From Sulfurovum sp. (GTDB taxonomy: Bacteria; Campylobacterota; Campylobacteria; Campylobacterales; Sulfurovaceae): a DNA stretch of 34,328 nt. Positions 18,964 to 29,583 of this stretch are shown here, piece by piece. The notes below the pieces were generated by a model. That model did not search any database, had not been told where the DNA came from, and was given only the letters and a program-made list of their open reading frames with translations. The first letter of the stretch is position 1, and every line of letters starts with the position of its first letter. The stretch is from contig DQSX01000192.1 of assembly GCA_015663065.1 (NCBI GenBank), positions 1 to 34,328 on the forward strand, read 5' to 3'. The position numbers and the translations under genes are program-made.

Positions 18964-21732
18964 TTAGTCTCCTCTTCTCGTAATCGACTGATCATACCAC
19001 ATCAACAATTTCGGATCTTCTTCCAGCACATTATTTGGTATCTTTTCGGATATGGCTATGATGGTTCCGTAGTCTCTCTCTTGCCATGCTTTTTTAAAGC
19101 CTGCTCTTACTGCTTCTATTCTAAAGAGTTTGAGTTTCTTCTTCTCTGTTTTGTAAGCCTCGAACTCTTTTAATAGTGACTTTTCACGAACTTTTTCAAG
19201 GTCACCTGCTTTATTAGGGTCTGGAACGTACCAGCGGTTGTTGGCTTTCTCCATAAGTCCCGGATCTTCCTTATCAAGCTTTCGCATATCTTTCCAATTA
19301 GAAGATAGGTAGGTATGAATTTGTTCTGGTACCTTTGTAGTGCCATCATACATTAGAAAGTTCTCTTCGAGCAGTGTACTAAGTTCAAGCATCTTCTCAT
19401 TCTTACTCCAGCCACTGGTCTCTTGCATAAACTGTGGATTAAGGTCTTGAAAGGTTTGTGGTTTTTGCTTGAGTTGTTGTCGAAGCCATGCAATGGCTGA
19501 TGACTCATCAGAGACAAAGAGAGATACTTGTACCAAATCTTTAACTCGCATCTTTTTTTTGTCATATTCAGCTACTTGTTCAGGCAAAAAGAACATTCCA
19601 TCTCTTTCTGCAAAGCGTTGAGCTAAACCTAGTTGAAAATTTTGTGAAGAGATGGGTATCATATAACCTTTTTGAACATAATAAGAAATAACCTGATCAT
19701 AAAGAATCCGTGAATCACGTTCAGGAATAATATCCAGTTTCCCGACAGATCCTTTTGTAATGGGCAAATAGCTCAAATGTGTACGAATAAAATCCCAAAC
19801 ACCATCTTCGGTTTGTGCTTCTTGCTGAAAACGATCTTCAAAGCCACCATTGGGTTTATATACAGAGATGACAAGGTCTTGTTTTACTGCTGTCTTTGTT
19901 GTTACAGCTTTAAAGCTTCCTTGTTGTTTATCTAGCGCTGAAACATTCGCTACAATAAATCCTGCATCATTAAGTGCTGTTTGTATGCTGTTCCATACAG
20001 AGGCCTTTGTATTGGAAAACTCAACAGTCATCCATCGTCCTGGCTTTAGAATTTTATAATCTTCTTTAAAGCTTGCTGCCATTAAGTCTCTATACTCGTT
20101 TAACCCTTTGTTCTGAGAACTGTTTACTATAGCTTCTGTATTATTATTTGTTTTTACCCTCAACCACTCTTCCCAAAGCGAACTGAGTTCTGAATAGTTT
20201 AAATTTGCTCCAAATGGAGGATCAGTAAATATATAATCTGCAGAAAAATTTGTTTCTTCTGTCATGGATTGTGTTGAAACTAGCGAAGGAACCTCGATAT
20301 ATTTAAAAGCTGTTATGAGCTTTTTTAACTTATTTACATATGCAATAAATATATTTGATTCAGAGATTTGAGAGCCAACATAATATGTACCACTCAATGG
20401 GTTGTAAGGGAAAGAAACTCCTGGTCTGTAACGATTTAACCTACTCAGGTTTATTAGCTGAGAGTTAAACATTAATAGAGATTGTTTAGATTTGCATCTC
20501 TGACGTATGGCTGCCAATAACCATAGGTTCCGTTTACTATAAAAATGATGGACATGAGTTAGTCCTATTTTGTCATTTCTACGAGTTTCTTTGCCTTCTA
20601 TCATTCTGTTTGTAGGAAACCAATATGGTATTGTGCTTTTATCAATTTTTTCTATTACCTCAAGATCAAACTTATCAGGTATTTTGTCGTAACGCTTTTT
20701 CCCAACAAGATAATTGATTTTTACTGGAATTTGTTTAGCTTGCTTAATTGTTTCATCAATTGATGAATCATAAATAGTTGTCCAAGCCCTGTCAAGCTTG
20801 CGCTTAATAAGCTCTGCATTACAATGAGGGCAAGGAAAGGGATCAAGGACCTTACCTGCATCTTCATCTACTGCTGATTCCCAAAAGATCACTTCTTGTG
20901 TACAGTCAGGGCAAATAAATACATCTGACCAAACTGTATAATTTATTTTTCCTATACTACCATCAGTATGCATCGTATCATACATCCAGCCATACTCATT
21001 TTCAACTTCTTCAAGAATTCGTTTAGCTTCTTTCTCAAATTTATTTATATCTATAGGTGTATTATAATTGTAAGATATAAAAGTAGCAACGGGAGAAAGA
21101 TCATTAATAATAGCACGTCGAATACCTAGTTTGGAGAATGGTACCCAAGTTGTTTTACCTTCTTCATCATACTGTTCTTGTAAAATAGTATTATCTTCCT
21201 GAACCTTGTAACCCAAAGACGATACTGTATCCCTATCTCCACACATTTGTGCAGCTACCCCAGTCATCCCTGTTCCGGCAAAGCCATCAAAAACAATATC
21301 ACCAGGTTCGGTATAATGTAATATGTAGCGCATAATTGCTTTATGTGGTACTTTTGTATGATAAGTATGAGCATTATAAATAGGATCACCTTTCCCTTCG
21401 CTAACATCAGCAGCGAAAGGTTCTCGATGGTAGTGATAATCAACTGGTTTTGTAGGTTTGTCAGCTTCCCATTCAGTAATAAACTCAGCTATCCAAGGGT
21501 TTGGACAGGCAGTATAGTATGGAGGGTCAGAAAGCTCAAGAATGTCTCCATCGGTACCTATAGGGAAACCTTCTACATTGCGAAAGTCAGGATCTTTGAG
21601 TTTTTCCCTTAGTTGTTCTTTAAAGTAACCTCGTCTTGCTTCATCATTTTCAAACTCCATACCAAGGCATATTACCGATCCTGATGATTTTTCTTCATAA
21701 TGCAGATCTAATTTTGGATTATCTTTTGCCAT
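18964..21732 (-). CDS. pglXI: BREX type 3 DNA methyltransferase PglXI-like
   Basis: LSDPPYYTACPNPW (motif IV-like) before IVFDGFAGTGMTGVAAQ (motif I), CxxC zinc-ribbon pairs (CPDC, CPHC), second TDPPFGANLNYSELSSLW. Confidence 0.85.
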   Translation of the reverse strand: MAKDNPKLDLHYEEKSSGSVICLGMEFENDEARRGYFKEQLREKLKDPDFRNVEGFPIGTDGDILELSDPPYYTACPNPWIAEFITEWEADKPTKPVDYHYHREPFAADVSEGKGDPIYNAHTYHTKVPHKAIMRYILHYTEPGDIVFDGFAGTGMTGVAAQMCGDRDTVSSLGYKVQEDNTILQEQYDEEGKTTWVPFSKLGIRRAIINDLSPVATFISYNYNTPIDINKFEKEAKRILEEVENEYGWMYDTMHTDGSIGKINYTVWSDVFICPDCTQEVIFWESAVDEDAGKVLDPFPCPHCNAELIKRKLDRAWTTIYDSSIDETIKQAKQIPVKINYLVGKKRYDKIPDKFDLEVIEKIDKSTIPYWFPTNRMIEGKETRRNDKIGLTHVHHFYSKRNLWLLAAIRQRCKSKQSLLMFNSQLINLSRLNRYRPGVSFPYNPLSGTYYVGSQISESNIFIAYVNKLKKLITAFKYIEVPSLVSTQSMTEETNFSADYIFTDPPFGANLNYSELSSLWEEWLRVKTNNNTEAIVNSSQNKGLNEYRDLMAASFKEDYKILKPGRWMTVEFSNTKASVWNSIQTALNDAGFIVANVSALDKQQGSFKAVTTKTAVKQDLVISVYKPNGGFEDRFQQEAQTEDGVWDFIRTHLSYLPITKGSVGKLDIIPERDSRILYDQVISYYVQKGYMIPISSQNFQLGLAQRFAERDGMFFLPEQVAEYDKKKMRVKDLVQVSLFVSDESSAIAWLRQQLKQKPQTFQDLNPQFMQETSGWSKNEKMLELSTLLEENFLMYDGTTKVPEQIHTYLSSNWKDMRKLDKEDPGLMEKANNRWYVPDPNKAGDLEKVREKSLLKEFEAYKTEKKKLKLFRIEAVRAGFKKAWQERDYGTIIAISEKIPNNVLEEDPKLLMWYDQSITRRGD

Positions 21733-21746
21733 TTTTCTTTCCTTAC

Positions 21747-22175
21747 TTACAGTAGATTCGCATACGTTGGATTGTCCTTGATGCGTTCTTTCAGTTTGTC
21801 TTTGACTTCTTCCGAGACAATCGGATTGAGAAGCAATGCTTTGTGTGCGAGATAAACAGTCCCAATAAGCCGCTCAGCGACTACATCAGTAATGTTTTCA
21901 TTTCGTGCTAATTGGATATGTATATCTTTGTCGCCTATCCCGACAAGCTTGAAATAGTCAGATTCAGATAAAGGTTCGGCAGCGATCTGATAGAGAGCAT
22001 TGAAATCTTTCTGTTCGATGAGGGTATCAATATCTTCATTGGCTGCTATTGCTTCTGCTTGCTCTGCCTGTGTATCTTTTTGTTCATATTCAGCCTCTGC
22101 ATTCTCTTCTAACCGCTGGTTGTAATCTGTAGAAGCAAAATATTCCGTATCACCTGTTTTATCATCTAAACTCAT
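21747..22175 (-). CDS. Small BREX-operon protein with LRV-like helical repeats
   Basis: KDIHIQLARNENITDVVAERL / YLAHKALLLNPIVSEEVKDKL repeated pattern; 4-bp overlap with the upstream gene. Confidence 0.55.
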   Translation of the reverse strand: MSLDDKTGDTEYFASTDYNQRLEENAEAEYEQKDTQAEQAEAIAANEDIDTLIEQKDFNALYQIAAEPLSESDYFKLVGIGDKDIHIQLARNENITDVVAERLIGTVYLAHKALLLNPIVSEEVKDKLKERIKDNPTYANLL

Positions 22176-23971
22176 CTTCTATCTCCCTTTAATTTATCTG
22201 CTAACCTGTCACCTTTGTCTGTCAATCGATATTTTTGCTTACTGCTTGTGGGCTTGTCCGGAATTGTCATCTCTATAATGCCTTCTTCCATTGACGGAAT
22301 CAAATATGTATCTCTAAAATGTACTTCATGTTTAAGCCCTAATGCATCCTGGATCTCTTTGCGTTTCATGTCCTTATGCATCACAGCCATAAGTTTTTGG
22401 ACTTCATCGGTAACTACCTCGGTAACTTCATCGGTACTACCACGGTACTTGTCCGGTACTTGTCCGGCACTTAGTTCCGACTTGGCACGATCTTCCACAA
22501 AATGACCATATCTTTTTTGCATTGCTTCAGTCAATTCATACAGATTATCATCCAGTGGTTGCAATAGCACCTGCACAACTAATCTATCGATGATCTCTCT
22601 TGCTTGAGCTTTGGTAGAAGCAGTCAATTTACGTACATCAAGCAGAGAGATCCTTTCATTTTCACAGGCATAAGCAAAAACATCTGCATCTTGAGCTGAA
22701 AGATGCACACCGATCTCTGACTGGAAACGCTTTTGCATATCATTGATCAAAAGTTCTTTAAGCAGTACCAACTCAAAATCTTTACTCGCTTTGTTGTTAA
22801 CCATAATAGGAGGTACATTGCCAAGCTCATGCCAGTTACGGAAGATCGCACGAATACCACTACCCGCCTGGTCACTCATACCAATACGACGGAAAGCACC
22901 AACGATCATAGGGTTTCTTACCTCTTTTTCTGTCGGATCCAACAACTCTGACTCTGTGGCGAAGGCATCACCCGGATTCCAAAAACGAGTCTTATCAGTG
23001 AAGAACTGGATGACCGCTTTACGAGTATGGTCACCGTAGTCTCTATGGATAAGAAGGTTGATCGCAGCTTCTCTAAAGGCTACATAGTCAGCAGGATCAT
23101 CATCACGACGCAATGTCTTTGGATCAATCTTGAAAGGACGATCAGAGAGTCGCATATACTTTTCAACAAGCCCTAGCCAAGTCTGAATAATGTTCTCTTC
23201 AAAAACAACTCTATCTCCCCAACGCTCTTCAGGAGTCCAATCATCTGCTTTAGAGTCGATACGCTGATAGTCAAGTAAAGGCTGTGGTAATATTTGCCGG
23301 ACATAGCGGCTTTTACCAAAAAGTAAAATAGCTGCACGAGTGGCATAGAGTTTTTCTCCTTGCTCTACAACATAGTTCCATTCTATTAAAAAGTCCAAAT
23401 CACTTAGTGCTTCATGTTGTCCAGGTCTTTTTTGCTTAAAGCGGTCTCGATACCAACGAAGAGTACCTTCATCAAAAAATGATTCAGACGGGATATTTTC
23501 AACAATCTCACTGTCATATCGAGTGGTAGCTGAGTCACGAACAAAACGTTCAATCTCTGTTTGTGTACACTGCTCATCTCCTGAACCTTTTCGAATGTAA
23601 CTTTGTCGAAGATCCCCTTTGAGATAAACAGGCTTTTCATTTCGAGGAGACTCTGGAATATAAAAAACAAGCATTGTCTTGCCCTCATGCTCAATGATCT
23701 CTTCTTTAACCGTAATAATACGATTCATCTTTCCGCCCGATCGCAGCGTACTTAAAAAATCATTCTGAACCTTATCTACCTCTTCAACACCAACAATAGA
23801 AAGCTGCCCATTACTATCTTTAATACCAAAGACCAACCAACCACCTTGTGTATTGGCAAAGGCGGAGACGCTTTTGTAGGCATCATCAGGCACACCACGG
23901 CTGGCTTTCTTGCACTCAAAGTCATTCCATTCATACTTCTCTATAAGTTCTAGTAACTTCTCTTTTGTCAT
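22172..23971 (-). CDS. AlbA_2 domain / HATPase_c_4-type putative regulator or nucleic-acid-binding protein
   Basis: NDFECKKASRGVPDDAYKSVSAFANTQGGWLVFGIKDSNG (AlbA_2) and FREAAINLLIHRDYGD...NPGDAF...NPMIVGAFRRIGMSDQAGSGIRAIF (HATPase_c_4). Confidence 0.8.
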   Translation of the reverse strand: MTKEKLLELIEKYEWNDFECKKASRGVPDDAYKSVSAFANTQGGWLVFGIKDSNGQLSIVGVEEVDKVQNDFLSTLRSGGKMNRIITVKEEIIEHEGKTMLVFYIPESPRNEKPVYLKGDLRQSYIRKGSGDEQCTQTEIERFVRDSATTRYDSEIVENIPSESFFDEGTLRWYRDRFKQKRPGQHEALSDLDFLIEWNYVVEQGEKLYATRAAILLFGKSRYVRQILPQPLLDYQRIDSKADDWTPEERWGDRVVFEENIIQTWLGLVEKYMRLSDRPFKIDPKTLRRDDDPADYVAFREAAINLLIHRDYGDHTRKAVIQFFTDKTRFWNPGDAFATESELLDPTEKEVRNPMIVGAFRRIGMSDQAGSGIRAIFRNWHELGNVPPIMVNNKASKDFELVLLKELLINDMQKRFQSEIGVHLSAQDADVFAYACENERISLLDVRKLTASTKAQAREIIDRLVVQVLLQPLDDNLYELTEAMQKRYGHFVEDRAKSELSAGQVPDKYRGSTDEVTEVVTDEVQKLMAVMHKDMKRKEIQDALGLKHEVHFRDTYLIPSMEEGIIEMTIPDKPTSSKQKYRLTDKGDRLADKLKGDRR

Positions 23972-23972
23972 A

Positions 23973-26900
23973 CTATTCTATTACCAAACGTACTTTGGCA
24001 GGATCTTGCCCTTTGGTTAGATTATCAATATAATCATCAAAGCGTTTTTTGATCTCATCCGGTGTTGCTGCACCGCCACCAGACTGCATAGCTTTTTGAA
24101 TATCACCCTGCTTGATGCTTACTTTAACTAAGCCCGAAAGTACCTCTTTGATAGATTGTACAAAGAGTGTATCTACTGTACCTGGAAGTTCTTTAGAAGC
24201 GACAAAATCATTAATCATTGCCTTTTCGTCATCCCCAAGAAGTTCAATATTTGCCTGTGTCATCGGGTCTTCAAGGTTGTTGATAATAGTCTGCGTCCAG
24301 CTCTCCAACAATCCATCTAACTCAATGTCAACTTGAGTAAGTTGCTGACTACTGGATGTTGTGATAGGCTCTACAGATGGTCTAAAGTTACAATGTGGAC
24401 AAATAGGTGATGTCTCAAGCTCCTGTTCACTTATATGGAAACAGCTTTTAATATCTGCAAGTTTATCTTGAAGGTCACTCAGTTGCTGTCGTGGCATAAG
24501 GTCGATGTTTTCCAGGAACTGAAGCGTATGCAATCGGCTATCAGAGAGTAAATGTGCTTTTTGCCTATCATCATTTGCATTGAGCCTTGCTTTGGTATGC
24601 AGTGACATATAGATCTGTATATAGTCTTTCTTTAAGCCCTTAAGTTTAGATGTGATCTCATTTGACTTTGCTTTTAATGTATCGACATCAATATTTTGAA
24701 GCGCATTAAGGACATCTTCTTTGGTTGCCTTGAGACTTTCAGTCCATTTGTCATCAGCAGGAAGAACTGCTTCAGCAGTAGAGAGCCAACTAGCAAGCTC
24801 TGAATGTATGGCAACAAAATTCTTTAGTGTAGAAAGGGATACTAAATGCGAAAGAGCAACATCATGCTGCTTTATTTCCTCTGGTGACAAACGAAAGTTT
24901 TTAAGTTTCCCTGGTGTTGAATAGACCTGAAGTCCCTCAAAAAAGTTTTTACCACTTTCAATTTGCTCCTGTGAATTATCCATACCGCTTGCTGCAATAA
25001 GGTCTATGCCCCAAAAACTTAATCCTTCACGGATATTTTGCTGTGCCATTACCAGATCTTTTACGACCTTACCGATAGCATGCTGAAGTGTTTGAACAGG
25101 CTCGTCTTTACCTTGCATGATAAGCTGTGCATTTCCCGGTGGTAAGCCAAGTGTTTCAAAGAGAGCTTTTAATGCAGGAAGGTTCCACTCTTTTGGCTGT
25201 TCAAGATGTTTGAAGTTAATAAGCTCGTCCATACTCGTAGCAGCAAGAGACTGCAATGCTGTAGCATCAAACTTTTTTCCAGTAACCGCTAAAACAATGT
25301 CACCGGAATAGACAAGTGAAGCCAAGATCACCACTGTCCACTCAGGTTCGAGTCTCATCGATGCAGGGTTCATGTATTCTAAACCATGATCATCTTGTAA
25401 GATCTCGTTATGGTTGACTACCTGTCCATGTCCCTTCTTTTTGACAAGATCGAGTACATATTTGGCATATTTGGAAGCATAAGGATCCAACTTTGCACCG
25501 TCGAGAAGTTCTAAAGCATCAAGAACAGCTGTGGCCTGTTTGGTTCTGTTCTGCCCGGCTATGGTTCTAAGTACATCCTGAGCTGCTTGTGCACGGTTAT
25601 TGCCTGTAATTTTAATGGAAAATGTTGGATACTCCAGTGCACTCTCTTCAAAGTGAGTTTCCAAACAAATACCGGAGATCGTATTGATCAAATCACGGAA
25701 GTTAATGGTATCATGACTGGAGAGACCAGCCAATTCACGAATATTTTTATCTTTCCCCCACGCTATCAATGATTTGGTACGCCCCTGGTAAGTTACCTCA
25801 AAAGCATCTCCCATATGTGCTTGCAGCCATTTGACCAATTCTCTTATAAAGCCTTGTGCCTTAGATTCGTAAGTTGATTTTGCATGTCCTGAAGAGGTCT
25901 GAGCCAGATCCAATGCAGCCGCATAACTTTTCAAAATGGTATCAAAAGCTTCATCGTTTCCAGAAAGTCGGAAGAAGACTTCATCACTCTTCTTTTCATC
26001 TTTAAAACGAGTGGTATCAAAAGGCTGTACAAAATAGAGGTAGAAATCACGAGGTGGTATGACTGTGGAACGCTCATTTGGTGCACCGAAGAAAAGGTAT
26101 CCAGTACGTGCAGCTTTACGCTGAAGCCATTCAAGTTCATGTTCCCATATCTTATAGCCTGTCACATAGGTTGCTGTATCTTGGTACTCCATAACACGTT
26201 TGAGACCTTCATAATAATAGCGATCAAGCTGGGCATTGTCTAAGGTTTCAGCACGGCGGTCGATTAGAGCATCGAAATCATCTGTCTTCTGAAGATCCAG
26301 ATAGTATTGACCATTATCCGGATTGGAACTGATAAATTGACCGCTGACTGTCTTGTGTATCTCTCTCAGTACAGTTTCTACATGTACAAGCAGATCGTTA
26401 TCTACCTCATCACCACCAAGCTCAGCGATCATTGGATCATACAGACTTAGCGTGTCTCGTAATTCTTGTGCAGTCGGTCCAAGTTTAGCATGAATATCAC
26501 CAGTGGTGAGACGATGTACTGAGAGTGCATCGATGATACGAAGTGCCATTGGTTTGTATTGTGGTCGGGTAAAGGCACTGTTAATTCTGGACTCCAAAAC
26601 ATTGCTGCATTCGATGACATCACGAATCTCAGGAATCGTTCTAAAAGAGGGGTTGCCAGTGAGTGTTTTCCAATAACTGTCATAGGCAATCAAACCAGGA
26701 GCATCTGTCGGCACCTCTTCATTAAGCACTTTTTTCATAGAGTTGGAAATCGATTTTAGAATTTCACGCTTTTCTACGGCCGTCACACGCTCAAAGGTGT
26801 CAATATAATCAGGGTGTATCGGAAAGAGACGAACAAACTCATCCATTCGCTCATTCATGTTGGAATAGAACCTGGCATAAGGTGTTAAGTGTTCTCGTAT

Positions 26901-27707
26901 TTTCACCAACTGATCAGGACTCTTTTTTAGAAGTCTTTGCGCAACAACATACTTGACATCATTTCTCGCTATCAGCACTTGTTCAAATCGGTCTTTTACT
27001 CGGCGAAGGCTATCGGCAACAAAAGCAAATCTTGGGCTGTCAAAGATAGCTTCCTGGACACCGGCAATAAGTCTAAAACGGAGATCTTTACATACTTCAC
27101 CCACTTCTCTTAAAAAATTGAGATCCAAAATAAGCTCTTGATCTTTTCTTGTTCGCAGATAATCGAGGAGTTCGTCAACAACAAGGAGTAATCCCTGATC
27201 AGGATAAACTTGACTGAAAGCATCCATCATATCTTCAAAAGCACCTTTATGGCTCGAGATAGTATCAGCATCAGGGAATGTATAATCAACACCCATTTGT
27301 TCAAGACCCTCTTCAAGTTGTGCCACCAAAATATCTCTAAGCGACATGGTAGTAGCCCCGATCTCCATTCGGATGACCTTGAATTTTCCTGCGATCTGAG
27401 TGGCAGCATCAGCAACAGCATCATTACTAACTTCTCCGAGTAAATTCTTCTCTTCTGCCAAACTTGAAATAACAGACATCAAGTGTGACTTACCGGTTCC
27501 ATAATTACCAACTATCAATAAGCCTTTATTGTCCATCGGCACATCAAACTGTAGTTGCGGGATAATAAGATTGACAAGACGATCACCCATTTCATCAGAG
27601 ATAACATAGTTTTTAACCAGTTTCTTTGCAGCCAACGATTCATCTGCATCTCGTAATTGTACAACCGTCTCAATCGGATCAAACTCAATTAACTCACTGT
27701 ATTTCAT
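23973..27707 (-). CDS. brxC: BREX type 3 ATPase BrxC-like (DUF6079-type)
   Basis: [38 protein letters not shown] Walker [16 protein letters not shown] Walker B, 1244 aa, C-terminal CPHCNFRP. Confidence 0.87.
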   Translation of the reverse strand: MKYSELIEFDPIETVVQLRDADESLAAKKLVKNYVISDEMGDRLVNLIIPQLQFDVPMDNKGLLIVGNYGTGKSHLMSVISSLAEEKNLLGEVSNDAVADAATQIAGKFKVIRMEIGATTMSLRDILVAQLEEGLEQMGVDYTFPDADTISSHKGAFEDMMDAFSQVYPDQGLLLVVDELLDYLRTRKDQELILDLNFLREVGEVCKDLRFRLIAGVQEAIFDSPRFAFVADSLRRVKDRFEQVLIARNDVKYVVAQRLLKKSPDQLVKIREHLTPYARFYSNMNERMDEFVRLFPIHPDYIDTFERVTAVEKREILKSISNSMKKVLNEEVPTDAPGLIAYDSYWKTLTGNPSFRTIPEIRDVIECSNVLESRINSAFTRPQYKPMALRIIDALSVHRLTTGDIHAKLGPTAQELRDTLSLYDPMIAELGGDEVDNDLLVHVETVLREIHKTVSGQFISSNPDNGQYYLDLQKTDDFDALIDRRAETLDNAQLDRYYYEGLKRVMEYQDTATYVTGYKIWEHELEWLQRKAARTGYLFFGAPNERSTVIPPRDFYLYFVQPFDTTRFKDEKKSDEVFFRLSGNDEAFDTILKSYAAALDLAQTSSGHAKSTYESKAQGFIRELVKWLQAHMGDAFEVTYQGRTKSLIAWGKDKNIRELAGLSSHDTINFRDLINTISGICLETHFEESALEYPTFSIKITGNNRAQAAQDVLRTIAGQNRTKQATAVLDALELLDGAKLDPYASKYAKYVLDLVKKKGHGQVVNHNEILQDDHGLEYMNPASMRLEPEWTVVILASLVYSGDIVLAVTGKKFDATALQSLAATSMDELINFKHLEQPKEWNLPALKALFETLGLPPGNAQLIMQGKDEPVQTLQHAIGKVVKDLVMAQQNIREGLSFWGIDLIAASGMDNSQEQIESGKNFFEGLQVYSTPGKLKNFRLSPEEIKQHDVALSHLVSLSTLKNFVAIHSELASWLSTAEAVLPADDKWTESLKATKEDVLNALQNIDVDTLKAKSNEITSKLKGLKKDYIQIYMSLHTKARLNANDDRQKAHLLSDSRLHTLQFLENIDLMPRQQLSDLQDKLADIKSCFHISEQELETSPICPHCNFRPSVEPITTSSSQQLTQVDIELDGLLESWTQTIINNLEDPMTQANIELLGDDEKAMINDFVASKELPGTVDTLFVQSIKEVLSGLVKVSIKQGDIQKAMQSGGGAATPDEIKKRFDDYIDNLTKGQDPAKVRLVIE

Positions 27708-28168
27708 ATCTCAACCTTGTCTTTGTTTATTTCTATCATCAATAAATCCTTGCTATCATAACTTCGATACTCCGGGTGCCCTTGTTCTGCATATATAAGC
27801 TTGCCGTCTCTTACTTGGCCATTCCAAAATGCAATAATAGTTTGATTCCTGGAAAGAGACTCAAGTAGGCGCAAGGGATCCTGTCCCAATTCTACATCGA
27901 AGAGAATCTCCACCTGATCCAAAAGAATAGTTTTATTAGGTTGGACAACCTCATTCATAGATTTTGAAAGATACAGTTTTCGCTGTCTTGAAGTTTGACT
28001 CAGTAATCGCTTTGAAAGTTCAAGGTTAACATTTACAGCTTCTACATCCAGCCGGGCTGAGATCTCTTTTGCAAGCTGTTCATGATCTGCCTTTTCATCC
28101 ACAAGCAGTATCAAACGATAATACATATCAGCTGAAGTGTTTATTGCATCAAGTATCTTTTTGATCAT
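27704..28168 (-). CDS. brxF: BREX type 3 BrxF-like protein
   Basis: 154 aa immediately upstream of brx[17 protein letters not shown]...[43 protein letters not shown]. Confidence 0.75.
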   Translation of the reverse strand: MIKKILDAINTSADMYYRLILLVDEKADHEQLAKEISARLDVEAVNVNLELSKRLLSQTSRQRKLYLSKSMNEVVQPNKTILLDQVEILFDVELGQDPLRLLESLSRNQTIIAFWNGQVRDGKLIYAEQGHPEYRSYDSKDLLMIEINKDKVEI

Positions 28169-28384
28169 CTATTCAACTTTACTTTGACTGCTCTTATCAA
28201 CCGTAAAGCTTAACTCCAAAGCATCCATGACAGCCCTAATAGAACTAAAGCGAACATCTTCACCTGCCAATATCCTGTTAATAGTTCTGACCCCTACACC
28301 AGACTCTTGAGAGATCTTCTCAATCGTCCAATCAAGATCATCTTTCCGTTCCCGAATACTCTCAATTAAGTACTTCTGCCGCAT
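28169..28384 (-). CDS. XRE-type HTH regulator at the head of the BREX operon
   Basis: WTIEKISQESGVGVRTINRILAGEDVRFSSIRAVMDALEL; start ATG 28384 preferred (AAAGG upstream) over 28414. Confidence 0.7.
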   Translation of the reverse strand: MRQKYLIESIRERKDDLDWTIEKISQESGVGVRTINRILAGEDVRFSSIRAVMDALELSFTVDKSSQSKVE

Positions 28385-28402
28385 GACACACCTTTTAAAA
28401 CT

Positions 28403-28431
28403 TGTATAAGACATTATGCCAAATATGTCAT
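28403..28431 (-). promoter_or_regulatory. Candidate BREX operon promoter with palindromic operator
   Basis: Minus strand ATGACA-17 bp-TATACA; palindrome GACAT-N10-ATGTC at 28410-28429 spans the spacer and overlaps the -35 box. Confidence 0.5.
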
Positions 28432-28461
28432 TAAAGCTCTTTGGGAACCATTAGTTTTCTA

Positions 28462-28848
28462 TCAATATTTTTGCAGTAGATCATTCTCATGTTTACTTCC
28501 TGGTAGATGAAGTAATGCAGATGCCCTGAAGTCAACTGCCCCATAAAGCCCACCAGTAAAGCAATCTATCGCAATATCTCCAGGACGAATAGCTGAAGTC
28601 TTTTCTCTAGATATTGATCTAAGGTAGTACGACCCATAGTCTAGTCGTTCACCATTCAGCAGTGTTTTCTTATCAGTCTCACTGAGAACATTCATCTTGT
28701 TATGAAAAAAGTGACCTCTTAGGTTGTTGTGGTCTGTCCATACCAGCCAGATTATTCCATTTAAGTCTGTCATATTAGCAGCTCGTGTAATCGCTTCTGC
28801 AAGCATTAAGTCTTTATCTTCATTGTATTCAATGGCGATCTTTGTCAT
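28462..28848 (-). CDS. Hypothetical protein
   Basis: ORF with SD GGAG upstream of ATG at 28848 (MTKIAIEYNEDKD...). Confidence 0.5.
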   Translation of the reverse strand: MTKIAIEYNEDKDLMLAEAITRAANMTDLNGIIWLVWTDHNNLRGHFFHNKMNVLSETDKKTLLNGERLDYGSYYLRSISREKTSAIRPGDIAIDCFTGGLYGAVDFRASALLHLPGSKHENDLLQKY

Positions 28849-28968
28849 TCTAATTTCTCCTGTTCTGTTGAAGTTTGATAGCATCTAGCAGTCACTAGTA
28901 GGTACTATCTGAAGACTATCTACTTCTAAGCATAATAGTCAAAGCGTGTCGAACCCCTGTTTGTACAA

Positions 28969-29481
28969 TCAAAAATCTGCACCAACATAAATATATTCGG
29001 GGAAAGGATCTTTTATACTTGGCATGGGTTTAAAAGTCTTTCTAATCCTTGTAATCTCCAAGAGGATACAATTTAACTCACTAAGATAAAACTTCATCTT
29101 TTCATCATAATCATCACAACAGATTCTTTTTGACATTTGATCATTGTCAACAAATCCATTATCCGTTTTCCCTATCTTCTGAATACTTTTCATCATCTCT
29201 GACTCAAACCATCGTCCAAGCTCCCTGGCTTTAGATTTAGCGCTTCGTTCAAGAATGGACAAAAGTCCAGAGGGATACAAGATACTCATTTTTCGGTTAC
29301 CATTAGGTGTACTTACCATTGCAGTGCCTTTGTCTTTCTCGGCTACCATTCTTAGCATATTGCTAGAGTCCTCGTATTCCAAGATGGTTGCAATATCTTT
29401 TGCGACCACACATGGTCTTTCATATCGATCTAAACCAGTTCTGATACCATTGTTTTCAGATAAATTAATTTTTGTTTGCAT
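28969..29481 (-). CDS. Bro-N domain phage antirepressor-like protein
   Basis: PCVVAKDIATILEYEDSSNMLRMVAEKDKGTAMVSTPNGNRKMSILYPSGLLSILERSAKSKARELGRWF; SD AAAGGA before ATG 29481. Confidence 0.8.
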   Translation of the reverse strand: MQTKINLSENNGIRTGLDRYERPCVVAKDIATILEYEDSSNMLRMVAEKDKGTAMVSTPNGNRKMSILYPSGLLSILERSAKSKARELGRWFESEMMKSIQKIGKTDNGFVDNDQMSKRICCDDYDEKMKFYLSELNCILLEITRIRKTFKPMPSIKDPFPEYIYVGADF

Positions 29482-29513
29482 TTTTAATCCTTTAATGTTT
29501 TTATGCATAATTT

Positions 29514-29531
29514 GAGGATCAAGCGATCCTC
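29514..29531. repeat. Perfect 7-bp hairpin GAGGATC-AAGC-GATCCTC
   Basis: Read directly; in the leader of the Bro-N gene, no adjacent U tract. Confidence 0.6.
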
Positions 29532-29583
29532 CTGGCCTGACGGCAACTGTTTACTAAGATAGAAATCTAAAGAAAATAAAAGA

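Noticed and set aside
24112-27443. Plus- and minus-strand short ORFs inside brxC
   Set aside because: Shadow ORFs of a clear 1244-aa ATPase gene.
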